Assembly: GCA_035455265.1 (NCBI GenBank)
Contig: DATIFK010000142.1
Span: 1-5,776 of the forward strand
Length of the DNA stretch: 5,776 nucleotides
Source: MGOM01 sp035455265
GTDB lineage: Bacteria; Chloroflexota; Anaerolineae; Anaerolineales; E44-bin32
Reading direction: 5' to 3'
The position numbers were made by a program, and so were the translations under genes. Under the pieces are notes generated by a model. The model was given only the letters and a program-made list of their open reading frames with translations, was not told the DNA's origin and made no database searches. The number at the start of each line of letters is the position of its first letter. The first letter of the stretch is position 1. Shown in pieces: positions 1 through 5,670 of this stretch.

Positions 1-298
1 CGCCCGCGGCAATCGCTTCAAATAGCATGTCGTCTTCCGCAAACGACGTGAGGATGATGACTTTGGTTTCGGGCAGGAGGGCGGTGATCTCGCGGCAGGC
101 GTCAATGCCGCTGCCGCCTGGCAGGCGGATATCCATCACGACCACGTCCGGGTGATGTAGCAGCGCCTTTTCCTTGGCCTCTCTGGCCGTGGCGGCTTCA
201 TCCACCACGGTAAAGTCGGGGTGACGGTCGAGCAAGGCCCGCAAGCCCAGCCGAACGACTTCGTGGTCATCTACGATAACGATACGCAAATGTTTCAC
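1..298 (-). CDS. NarL/LuxR-type response regulator, receiver domain (partial, runs off the left edge)
   Basis: This is the first 99 residues of a two-component response regulator, a cytoplasmic protein phosphorylated by a histidine kinase to alter DNA binding. The start reads MKHLRIVIVDDHEVVRLGLR. The acidic pair D10/D11, the phospho-acceptor D56 in MDIRLPGGSG, and T84 in ILTSF are all present. VDDHEVVR followed by D-x-R-LPG is characteristic of the NarL/FixJ class, which normally ends in a LuxR-type helix-turn-helix; that part and the conserved lysine lie outside the window. I chose the GTG start at 298 because GGAGG sits 6 nt upstream and the reading frame begins exactly at the receiver fold; the ATG at 302 is in another frame. 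The gene lies 32 nt downstream of tRNA-Arg on the same strand with no visible terminator between them. Its target and partner kinase cannot be told from here. Family assignment is secure; the output domain is inferred. Confidence 0.93.
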   Translation of the reverse strand, partial: MKHLRIVIVDDHEVVRLGLRALLDRHPDFTVVDEAATAREAKEKALLHHPDVVVMDIRLPGGSGIDACREITALLPETKVIILTSFAEDDMLFEAIAAG

Positions 299-330
299 GC
301 ATGTCCTCCCGCCATAGCAGTAAGGTTCAG

Positions 331-403
331 CGCCCCCAGTGAGACTCGAACTCACAACCTACGGATTAGAAGTCCGGCGCTCTATCCATTGAGCTACAGG
401 GGC
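331..403 (-). tRNA. tRNA-Arg, anticodon TCT
   Basis: A 73-nt cloverleaf can be drawn on the minus strand. The acceptor stem is GCCCCTG with TGGGGGC (seven pairs, the last two being U-G and G-U wobbles). It is followed by TA, D stem GCTC/GAGC with loop AATGGATA, anticodon stem CCGGA/TCCGT, loop CTTCTAA, five-base variable loop AGGTT, T stem GTGAG/CTCAC with loop TTCGAGT, and discriminator G. The anticodon TCT reads AGA/AGG arginine codons. The outermost anticodon-stem pair (27-43) is a C-U mismatch. The 3' CCA is not encoded and would have to be added enzymatically. A good promoter lies immediately upstream. Confidence 0.97.
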
Positions 404-411
404 CGAGGAGG

Positions 412-440
412 ATTCTAGGCGATTCGAGGGCACTGGTCAA
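412..440 (-). promoter_or_regulatory. Sigma70-type promoter of the tRNA-Arg gene
   Basis: On the minus strand TTGACC (435-440) and TAGAAT (412-417) are separated by exactly 17 bp. Each matches the -35 and -10 consensus at five of six positions. Transcription would begin near position 405, only a few bases before the mature tRNA 5' end at 403. With no terminator visible after the tRNA, this promoter may also feed the response regulator downstream. Confidence 0.8.
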
Positions 441-444
441 ACGA

Positions 445-472
445 GTCGTCAGTCGTCAGTTATCAGTTATCA
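445..472. repeat. Tandem heptamer repeat, four units (GTCGTCA x2, GTTATCA x2)
   Basis: Four consecutive 7-bp units read GTCGTCA, GTCGTCA, GTTATCA, GTTATCA, with the first three bases of a fifth unit following. The tract starts 4 bp upstream of the -35 hexamer of the tRNA promoter. It is not in the same 7-bp register as the larger tract at 495-571 and has a different consensus. It has no coding role that I can see. Confidence 0.85.
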
Positions 473-494
473 GTCAAGCGCCCGGAGTGCGCTC

Positions 495-571
495 GGAACT
501 GGAAACTGGAAACTGGAAACCGGAGACCGGGAACTGGGGGCTGGCGGCTGGAAGCTGGAAGCTGATAGCCG
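495..571. repeat. Tandem heptamer repeat, eleven degenerate units (consensus GRRRCYG)
   Basis: Eleven in-register 7-bp units run without a gap: GGAACTG, GAAACTG twice, GAAACCG, GAGACCG, GGAACTG, GGGGCTG, GCGGCTG, GAAGCTG twice, then ATAGCCG. The last three bases stay close to CTG or CCG throughout, while the middle purines drift. Exact neighbour duplicates (502-515 and 551-564) suggest growth by slippage followed by mutation. The tract ends 5 bp before the stop codon of the 144-aa gene (577-1011), so it occupies the 3' untranslated side of that operon and the upstream side of the tRNA promoter. Similar heptanucleotide repeats are known from intergenic DNA of cyanobacteria and other bacteria. 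Confidence 0.9.
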
Positions 572-576
572 AAGAG

Positions 577-1011
577 CTAGGCTTCCGGTAGGATCGGCCG
601 AATACCTTTGTAGACGCGGGCGCTGGAGAGGGTGCGCAGGATCGTCTGGGCGGGCCGATGGAGGATCTCTCCGAGCTCGGTCGACGAGACCGGGGTGTTG
701 CCGTTGGCCAACAGGATGCGAAAGACGGCGTCGACCAGAGTGCTCTGGGGACTGATGTACCCCGGGAGATGCGAACAGTGGCTCATCAGGATCTGCTGGA
801 TACCGGCCACCTGGCGCACTTCGCCCGTGCGCGGATCGACGTGGTCGAAGACGGCGACCGCGTCGGAGCCTGCGAACGCCTGCTGATGGTCTGCGCACAA
901 ATGGCTGCGCAGGTAGACCTCCAGCTCGCGGTCGGCGCGCTTCCACCACTCGTAGTCGATGTGGAAGGGCGTCGCCAGCGTCGGCCGGACGAGGGTCGCC
1001 GCGCTCGTCAT
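577..1011 (-). CDS. Uncharacterised 144-aa protein with a winged-helix-like C-terminus
   Basis: I do not recognise a named family. The protein begins MTSAATLVRPTLATPFHIDY. A central part has two His residues and one Cys in MSHCSHLPGY (residues 76-85). The stretch from about residue 90 to 138 (LVDAVFRILLANG, then SSTELGEIL, then AQTILRTLSSARVYKGIRPI) has the helix, turn and recognition-helix pattern of a winged-helix fold, so nucleic-acid or protein binding is a reasonable guess only. The ATG at 1011 overlaps the TGA of the upstream 531-aa gene as ATGA, and GGAG lies 5 nt before the ATG, so translation is probably coupled and the two products probably act together. The HCSH cluster could bind a metal, but nothing else supports this. 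It ends at TAG just before the large heptamer tract, and no terminator is visible. Confidence 0.85.
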   Translation of the reverse strand: MTSAATLVRPTLATPFHIDYEWWKRADRELEVYLRSHLCADHQQAFAGSDAVAVFDHVDPRTGEVRQVAGIQQILMSHCSHLPGYISPQSTLVDAVFRILLANGNTPVSSTELGEILHRPAQTILRTLSSARVYKGIRPILPEA

Positions 1012-2603
1012 CCGGACTCCACGGTGCCTTCAGCGGCGCGGTAGTACAGGTCGCCGACGTGGGTGTAGCGCCCGCCCTCGACCATCTGGGTGAAGACGGC
1101 CGCCGGGGACAAGCGCTGCAGGACGTTCACTCCGGAATACTCGAGTTGAGCATGAACCGCGCTCTGAGGGTTGAGCTTGGCCAGCTCAAGGAAGACCTGC
1201 TGCACCAACCGGTCAACGGTCAGCCGCCGCTGCGAACCGCGCATCCAGGACTGTTCCAGCGCCTCGGGATCGACAACTCCGACGATCATGCGCTCGTCGA
1301 ACGACGTCCCGACGGCCTGTTTCAGCATCGTGAACCCGACCTGCCCGTCGGGGCGAACGACCGCCGTGCGGATCCACTCCGTCCGGCGTCGCCGCTCGAC
1401 GGCTTCGACCACGACCTCCCCGGCCTCGGAGCCGGGGCGAATGCGGACGAGCCCGCCGACGGGAATGTCGTAACGCCGATACCACTCGCCCAGCCCATAG
1501 ACATAGCGCGGCGTCCGCACGACCCAGCCCGGGAACTTGTCGCCGCTGTGGCCGTCGACCAGGATGAAACGGATCCGCGGCGCCTCGTAGGCCGTCGGAA
1601 ACAGAGGCCGAAGCCGAGACGACAGCGGGAGCGTGCCGGCGCGCCAGTGAGGGTACAGCAGCGGCAAGACGACCTCGTCGGAAGATTCCTCAGGGTCTGC
1701 CACGGGCGAGAGCTCGTCGTCCAGTTCTTGTTCCAACGCCGTCAGCTCCGGCGTCCAACGGCTGCGATCCTCTACAGCGGCGACCGGCTCGAGGCGCAGC
1801 GGCGTGCTCAGCACATCCGGCGGCTCGAGGCGGCGCATGAACCACAGCACCTTGCCCGCCGGGCCCACCTCGTCGAACCGCTCATCCTCTTGAAGGGCAT
1901 AGTCCAACGAGAATTCCGCCAGCAGCGGATCGAGACCCTGCGGGAGCTCGACATGAGCGAGAAGCTGGCTCGTCGGTAGAGGTCCGCCGCCGGCCACGTC
2001 CAGGACGGCCTCGGCGAGATTGAGGTGACCCTCGTGGATCTCCGCCAGCAACGCCTTGGGGAACCAGCGGCCGGCGATGCGAACGATATCCGGCGCCTGG
2101 TTCAGCCTGCGCGTGAGTTCCTCTTCGATCACGTGGCCGTGACGTTTCAAGACGCTGGCGGAGGTCTCCTGCGCCTCCTCGGCCACGGCTGCCGCGGCGG
2201 GCGCGTTCAGGGCATGCGACTCCAAGGCTGAGGCGAATTCGCGCGTCCCGCCGCCGTTGCTGAACTTGACCTTCACCACCTGGAATGGTCCCAGATCGGG
2301 ATTCGATCCGGGACGCAGGCCTACGACCGTGCCGACGGTGTCCCCCAGAGCCGGGAATCGCAGTCGCGCCCCCTCGGCGTAGGAATCGGCCGGGCGATAG
2401 ACGGCAATGGACTCGACTTCGTCGCGGCGCGCCGCGGATGCCAGACGCTCCAAGCGACGTTCGACCAGCGCGGCGGCGAGCTCGGCCGTCGTCAGAGGCG
2501 CTTCGCGCTCGATCAGCAAATTGGAGAGGAAGTCGAGATCCTCATCCTGCACGGCGAAGCTGGACCAGTATGTCTCGCGAGGGGAAATGGAGGGCGAGGG
2601 CAT
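1008..2603 (-). CDS. Uncharacterised 531-aa multidomain protein with winged-helix-like segments
   Basis: I do not recognise a characterised homologue. Numbering from the ATG at 2603, an N-terminal helical segment (about 22-52, LLIEREAPLTTAELAAALVE) resembles a winged-helix start. Residues about 68-132 look like a small beta-barrel, containing LRFPALGDTVGTVVGLRPGS and ending in SHALN. A second winged-helix-like unit (about 188-258) runs through GGPLPTSQLL to DERFDEVGPAGKVLWFMRRL and recalls HARE-HTH domains. An acidic linker (about 285-312) leads to a beta-rich block (about 310-410) containing FPGWVVRTPRYVYGLGEWY, and a helical C-terminus follows. There is no signal peptide or membrane segment, so it is probably cytoplasmic. 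A TTG at 2609 is an alternative start; neither has a clear ribosome binding site. It overlaps the 144-aa gene downstream by 4 nt. A nucleic-acid-associated role is inferred from fold-like patterns alone. Confidence 0.87.
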   Translation of the reverse strand: MPSPSISPRETYWSSFAVQDEDLDFLSNLLIEREAPLTTAELAAALVERRLERLASAARRDEVESIAVYRPADSYAEGARLRFPALGDTVGTVVGLRPGSNPDLGPFQVVKVKFSNGGGTREFASALESHALNAPAAAAVAEEAQETSASVLKRHGHVIEEELTRRLNQAPDIVRIAGRWFPKALLAEIHEGHLNLAEAVLDVAGGGPLPTSQLLAHVELPQGLDPLLAEFSLDYALQEDERFDEVGPAGKVLWFMRRLEPPDVLSTPLRLEPVAAVEDRSRWTPELTALEQELDDELSPVADPEESSDEVVLPLLYPHWRAGTLPLSSRLRPLFPTAYEAPRIRFILVDGHSGDKFPGWVVRTPRYVYGLGEWYRRYDIPVGGLVRIRPGSEAGEVVVEAVERRRRTEWIRTAVVRPDGQVGFTMLKQAVGTSFDERMIVGVVDPEALEQSWMRGSQRRLTVDRLVQQVFLELAKLNPQSAVHAQLEYSGVNVLQRLSPAAVFTQMVEGGRYTHVGDLYYRAAEGTVESG

Positions 2604-2623
2604 GCTCAAGGACGCGGCCGGAG

Positions 2624-2631
2624 ATTATACT
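2624..2631. promoter_or_regulatory. Overlapping divergent -10 elements
   Basis: On the minus strand 2624-2629 reads TATAAT, a perfect -10, pointing at the 531-aa gene. On the plus strand 2626-2631 reads TATACT, pointing at the DUF2007 gene. The two share four base pairs. Transcription would start near 2618 on the minus strand and 2638 on the plus strand, leaving leaders of roughly 15 nt before either ATG. No convincing -35 hexamer is seen at 16-18 bp in either direction, so promoter strength and the real use of both directions are uncertain. Confidence 0.6.
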
Positions 2632-2653
2632 ATAGCGGCCTGCAGGCTCACGG

Positions 2654-2908
2654 ATGTCATCCGAGTGGGTGCAAGTCGGCGAGACTGCGGGGCGCCTCGA
2701 GGCCGAGATCCTGCGCGGCATGCTCGAGTCGCTCGGCGTGAGCGTCCGACTGTCGCAGGAATCCGCCGGGGCCACCTATGGACTCTCGGTCGGTCCACTG
2801 GGGGCGGTCGAACTGTGGGTGCCGGCGGCCGAGGAAGCGACCGCTCGCGCCGCGCTCGCCGACTACTACTCCGGTGCGCACGCGGACGACGAAGACGCGG
2901 CCTCCTAG
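2654..2908 (+). CDS. DUF2007 family protein (putative signal transducing protein)
   Basis: An 84-aa protein starting MSSEWVQVGETAGRLEAEIL. The pattern matches DUF2007 (also called putative signal transducing protein): an initial beta strand, a helix RLEAEILRGMLESLGVSVRL, a loop with YGLSVGPLGAVELWVP, and a final helix EEATARAALADYYS (about residues 60-73). It ends in an acidic tail (DDEDAAS). The family has a small ferredoxin-like fold and is found alone or fused to other domains; its biochemical role is not established. No signal peptide is present, so it is cytoplasmic. No strong ribosome binding site precedes the ATG and the predicted leader is about 16 nt. It is divergent from the 531-aa gene and convergent with the M23 peptidase gene, with which it shares CTAG at the stop codons. 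Confidence 0.88.
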   Translation: MSSEWVQVGETAGRLEAEILRGMLESLGVSVRLSQESAGATYGLSVGPLGAVELWVPAAEEATARAALADYYSGAHADDEDAAS

Positions 2909-4287
2909 GGCATCAACCGTTCGGTCCACTCCAGCGGCTGGACGGGCACTCCCCCCACCCAGATCTCCCAATGTAGATGCGCGCCAGTGACGCGGCCGGT
3001 GGCGCCGACCATCCCGATCGTCTGCCCTGTCTCGACCAGGTCACCGGGTTTCACCAGAATCTCGGACTGGTGTAGGTACCCGGTGTAGACCCCCCACCCG
3101 TGGTCGATGTAGGTGGCATTGCCGCGCACCGTCAGCGCCCCGGCAAACACGACTCGTCCCGGCGCCGGTGCAAGAATCGGCGTCTCCGGATTTCCATACA
3201 GGTCGAGGCCCGTGTGGTAGTAGATGTAGGCCGAGCCGTTGTAGGAACGCCTCGTCCCGAAGCGCGACGGGAAGGTCTCATGGTAGCTCGTGGGGAACTC
3301 GAACAGGCTCGACCACATGCGTTCGGACGTCGCCGCGGAGACGATCTGCGCGATCTCCTGGTCTTCGGGAGCCGTGTTGGCCGGATCGAGCGTCTCGGCC
3401 GGAACGCCCTGGATGGTTTCGCGCCCGAAGCCGCCCTCCACGACCTGCACCGGTTGCCGATACGATCGGGCGACACCATCCACCGTGACGGTCATCTCGA
3501 GATCGACGACCCCCGGCGGTTGGAGAACATAGATCCCCTGGAGCGCCACCCACTCCCCTTCCGAGTCTGCCGGCATCAGGTTGAGGCTGTGGCTCGCCAG
3601 ACTTCCTTCCAGGTCTGCCCCCGCACTCGTCGTGGCATGCACGACGGTCGTGTACCCCTGGACGACGGGGGCCGGATCGAGCTCGACACCCTCCAGTCCA
3701 TTCGGCAGGTCGCTCAGGCGAGATTCGCCGCCGGGGACGTAGATGGGCAGCCCGGGCGTCTCCCAAATCGAGCCGGCCGCTTCCGTCAGAAGCCACGGAC
3801 TGGTGTTCAGACGGACGGCGGCTTCGAGCAAGCCCTCTCCATCCGAGAGGAAGGCCGTCCGGCCAGGGACCGGTCCGCCCGTCTCGGGCTCTGGCACGAC
3901 CGCCGGCTCGCCGACATACACGGCAGCCGGGTTCGCCCAGCGATTCAATCGCGCCAGGTCCGCCGGAGACATCCGGTAGCTCGCGGCTAGCGAGCCGATG
4001 GATTCGCCGAATTCGACGACGTGGAACGTAAGGACGCCGCTGACGCCCTCATATCCGGGAAGGACAAGGCGCATCCCCGGCTGGATCGATCCCGGATCGG
4101 AGATGCCGTTGGTCTGCGCCAGCGCGTCGACGGTTGTCCCGAAGCGAAGCGCGATCGCCGTCAAGGTGTCGCCGTCCTGGACAATGTAGACGGGGCCGAC
4201 GTCTCCCTGCTGAGCGGCGGCCACGGGCGGCCGCGCCGCCACCGCCAGACACAGGATCAAGCCAACGAGGCTACGCCGCGCGTTCAT
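2905..4287 (-). CDS. Secreted LysM-domain M23 family metallopeptidase (peptidoglycan endopeptidase)
   Basis: A 460-aa exported zinc peptidase expected to cleave peptide cross-links of the cell wall. Residues 1-25 form a signal peptide (MNARR, then LVGLILCLAVAA, with likely cleavage in VAAAQQ). LysM repeats follow at about 33-78 (VYIVQDGDTLTAIALRFGTT) and 87-133, and a degenerate third at about 143-185. A beta-rich Ig-like region (about 200-285) resembles the N-terminal region of other M23 proteins. The M23 domain (about 338-455) keeps all hallmark residues: zinc ligands H358 and D362 (HTGLD) and H439, plus catalytic H406 and H437 (HLHWE). It should therefore be active. An in-frame start at 4440 was rejected because it would bury the signal peptide behind 51 low-complexity residues; the ATG at 4287 has GGAG 7 nt upstream. 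It overlaps the DUF192 gene by 17 nt, so the two are probably co-translated. Confidence 0.96.
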   Translation of the reverse strand: MNARRSLVGLILCLAVAARPPVAAAQQGDVGPVYIVQDGDTLTAIALRFGTTVDALAQTNGISDPGSIQPGMRLVLPGYEGVSGVLTFHVVEFGESIGSLAASYRMSPADLARLNRWANPAAVYVGEPAVVPEPETGGPVPGRTAFLSDGEGLLEAAVRLNTSPWLLTEAAGSIWETPGLPIYVPGGESRLSDLPNGLEGVELDPAPVVQGYTTVVHATTSAGADLEGSLASHSLNLMPADSEGEWVALQGIYVLQPPGVVDLEMTVTVDGVARSYRQPVQVVEGGFGRETIQGVPAETLDPANTAPEDQEIAQIVSAATSERMWSSLFEFPTSYHETFPSRFGTRRSYNGSAYIYYHTGLDLYGNPETPILAPAPGRVVFAGALTVRGNATYIDHGWGVYTGYLHQSEILVKPGDLVETGQTIGMVGATGRVTGAHLHWEIWVGGVPVQPLEWTERLMP

Positions 4288-4645
4288 CGACGAACTCCAG
4301 CCGATCGCCGGAACGGATCCGCTCCAGAATCGCCGGCTCGGCTTCCAGGGTGAAGCGCGCCGGCGCCGAGGGCCAGTAGATGCGCCACGGCCGCGCCAGG
4401 CACGTATCGACGACACGGCCGTCGTCGGCGATCCAGACAACGCCCAAGGCGTAGAACATGCCCACCATGTGGATGGCGGCGCCCATCCGGCTCGGGCGCG
4501 GCTCCACCAGGAGCAGGCCCTCGCCCTCCGGCAGGCGCCGCGTGAGACTCAGGCCACGCAGTCGGCAAACGAACGAATCGCACCAGCGGGCCCGCACCAA
4601 CCGGCCACCGCGCGACGGATTGACGATCACGGTCCACCGAGTCAT
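4271..4645 (-). CDS. DUF192 family protein
   Basis: A 124-aa protein starting MTRWTVIVNPSRGGRLVRAR. It shows the DUF192 order: a short N-terminal strand region, CRLRGLSLTRRLPEGEGLLL (about residues 27-46, matching the family's RxxGLM...LPxGxGMLF element), IHMVGMFYALGVVWIADDG (in place of the more usual FWMKNTxIPLDIxFID), then PARFTLEAEPAILERIRSGD. The family is common in bacteria and archaea and its biochemical role is unknown. Family DUF192 proteins are often exported; this one has no clear signal peptide from this start. The frame remains open upstream to 4729, but that extension is low-complexity and overlaps the CheY-like gene, so the ATG at 4645 is preferred despite a weak ribosome binding site. 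It lies downstream of the terminator-like hairpin at 4660-4685 and overlaps the M23 gene by 17 nt. Confidence 0.85.
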   Translation of the reverse strand: MTRWTVIVNPSRGGRLVRARWCDSFVCRLRGLSLTRRLPEGEGLLLVEPRPSRMGAAIHMVGMFYALGVVWIADDGRVVDTCLARPWRIYWPSAPARFTLEAEPAILERIRSGDRLEFVDERAA

Positions 4646-4659
4646 CTGTTCGCCGCATG

Positions 4660-4685
4660 AAAACGGGGCGACAAGTGCCGCCCCG
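4660..4685 (-). terminator. Intrinsic terminator-like hairpin after the CheY-like gene
   Basis: On the minus strand a 7-bp perfect GC stem (CGGGGCG with CGCCCCG, 4679-4685 and 4664-4670) encloses an 8-nt loop and is followed at once by TTTTC. It begins 25 nt past the stop of the response regulator and finishes 15 nt before the DUF192 ATG. The U tract is short, so termination is probably partial; no promoter is visible between it and DUF192, which implies read-through. Confidence 0.65.
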
Positions 4686-4709
4686 CCAGCTCCGCGTCTT
4701 CGGCCCGCC

Positions 4710-5099
4710 TCAGCCGGCGGCCTCGCCAAGAATCTTGGCGACGCTTTCCAGCAACTCTTGCGGACCGAACGGCTTGGTGATGTAGTCGTCCACCTTGGCG
4801 ATGTGAAGTCCCAGGACCTTGTCGATCGACTGCGCCTTGGCCGTCACGACCACCACCGGAATATCGCGCAGCCCGGGGTCCGCCTTCATCTGCTGGTAGA
4901 CCTCCCACCCGTCCATGTCGGGCATCATGAGGTCGAGCAGCACCAGGTCCGGCTTCTCACGGCGAACGGTCTCGAGCCCTTCCACGCCCCCGTTGGCACC
5001 GATCACCTGAAAGCCCTTGCGGCCCAGGATGAGCCGGACCAGGTCGATCATTTCCGGCTCGTCTTCGATGCACACGACGCGCTTGGCCTGTGCCGCCAT
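4710..5099 (-). CDS. CheY-like single-domain response regulator
   Basis: A 129-aa protein made of one receiver domain and no output domain, starting MAAQAKRVVCIEDEPEMIDL. Acidic residues E12/D13, phospho-acceptor D56 in LLDLMMPDMDGWEV, T86 in VVVTAKA, and K109 in DDYITKPFGPQELL are all present, so phosphorylation by a histidine kinase is expected. The cytoplasmic protein would act through protein contacts, as CheY/DivK-type or phosphorelay shuttle proteins do. The frame is open back to 5246, but the extension is not domain-like, and the ATG at 5099 has GGGAGG a few bases upstream. A promoter candidate precedes it and a hairpin follows it. No histidine kinase is encoded in the window, so its partner is unknown. 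The downstream M23/DUF192 genes may be only loosely connected with it. Confidence 0.95.
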   Translation of the reverse strand: MAAQAKRVVCIEDEPEMIDLVRLILGRKGFQVIGANGGVEGLETVRREKPDLVLLDLMMPDMDGWEVYQQMKADPGLRDIPVVVVTAKAQSIDKVLGLHIAKVDDYITKPFGPQELLESVAKILGEAAG

Positions 5100-5133
5100 G
5101 GGCCCTCCCGGCCTGCTGCCGACCGTGTCGGGG

Positions 5134-5161
5134 AGTGTACCATAGCGGCTTGCCAGCGCAA
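5134..5161 (-). promoter_or_regulatory. Candidate promoter of the CheY-like gene
   Basis: On the minus strand TTGCGC (5156-5161) and TACACT (5134-5139) are separated by 16 bp, each matching the sigma70 consensus at four of six positions. Transcription would start about 28 nt upstream of the ATG at 5099, leaving room for the GGGAGG ribosome binding site. The match is moderate. Confidence 0.5.
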
Positions 5162-5384
5162 CGTCGCGCAAGCCAGAAAACGATGTTCCGGCGGATCCAG
5201 AGATCCATGGCCCTGCCGGGGACTTGAAAGAATGTTCGCGCCCCAACGATCGTCGGGCGAGCGCCGAATTTCGCGCTGAGACCGCGGAGCGCCCCGTGGC
5301 GCCGCGAAGGGGTGTCGAAGCGCGTGCCCTCCGCCTACTCGTGGACGATTCGCGATAGCACCTCCGCCCTGCTTGCTCGGAATC

Positions 5385-5413
5385 ATGAGCCCCCGCTCAG
5401 GGCGGGGGCTCAT
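5385..5413. repeat. Perfect 12-bp inverted repeat with a 5-nt loop
   Basis: ATGAGCCCCCGC (5385-5396) and its exact reverse complement (5402-5413) flank TCAGG. The transcript of either strand would form a very stable hairpin. Neither strand has a T tract after the stem, so it does not look like a standard intrinsic terminator. Confidence 0.9.
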
Positions 5414-5633
5414 CAGGAGGAGGAGGCAAACCGCTTCGCGGGAGGGTTCAGGGGGCGGTGGAGGATCTTTTCGGGGCGCCGGCCGGTTGCCACGATGGGC
5501 CCGGCATCGAGACACCCGAGTCTCCTATAGGTTTTGTTGTCCCCGAACCACACGCCTCGAACGGTCTGCACTTCCATCGTATCCCTGTTGGTTCCCGATG
5601 GACCTTACGCCCGCCTTACTTCGCTCGCCCCGT

Positions 5634-5670
5634 CTGTAAGGCGCCTGTAGGCGCAGTTGGCGCCGGGCGC
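5634..5670. repeat. CTGTA/GGCGC repeat cluster upstream of the right-edge gene
   Basis: CTGTAAGGCGC (5634-5644) is followed directly by CTGTAGGCGC (5645-5654), a tandem copy lacking one A. The second copy contributes to the inverted repeat GCGCC-TGTA-GGCGC (5641-5654). Further GGCGC cores occur at 5659 and 5666. The cluster ends 36 bp before the ATG at 5707, a place where an operator or hairpin could act, but no regulator can be named. Confidence 0.55.

Noticed and set aside
445..571. CRISPR-like array
   Set aside because: The units are 7 bp in direct contact with no spacers, and no cas gene is present.
470..949. A 159-codon open frame on the minus strand crossing the heptamer tract
   Set aside because: It is a shadow of the 144-aa gene in another frame; its C-terminal Ser/Pro-rich period comes from translating the 7-bp repeats.
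1059..1979. A 306-codon plus-strand open frame
   Set aside because: It lies wholly antisense to the 531-aa gene, is rich in Arg/Asp/Pro, and shows no domain pattern; such frames are common opposite GC-rich genes.
4288..4440. N-terminal extension of the M23 peptidase to an upstream ATG
   Set aside because: It would place 51 Arg/Ser-rich residues before a textbook signal peptide and overlaps DUF192 heavily; the ATG at 4287 has its own ribosome binding site.
4458..5279. A 273-codon plus-strand open frame
   Set aside because: It runs antisense through the DUF192 and CheY-like genes, both of which have clear family motifs on the other strand.
5048..5515. A 155-codon minus-strand open frame in the gene-free region
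   Set aside because: It is low in complexity (Arg/Pro/Ser), overlaps the start of the CheY-like gene in another frame, and has no recognisable motif.
5509..5540. Intrinsic terminator on the plus strand (GAGAC-loop-GTCTC followed by GTTTTGTTGT)
   Set aside because: The stem is only 5 bp and six bases separate it from a broken T tract, and no upstream plus-strand gene needs it.
5574..5601. CCATCG/CGATGG inverted repeat
   Set aside because: Six base pairs around a 16-nt loop is expected by chance in a GC-rich region of this length.
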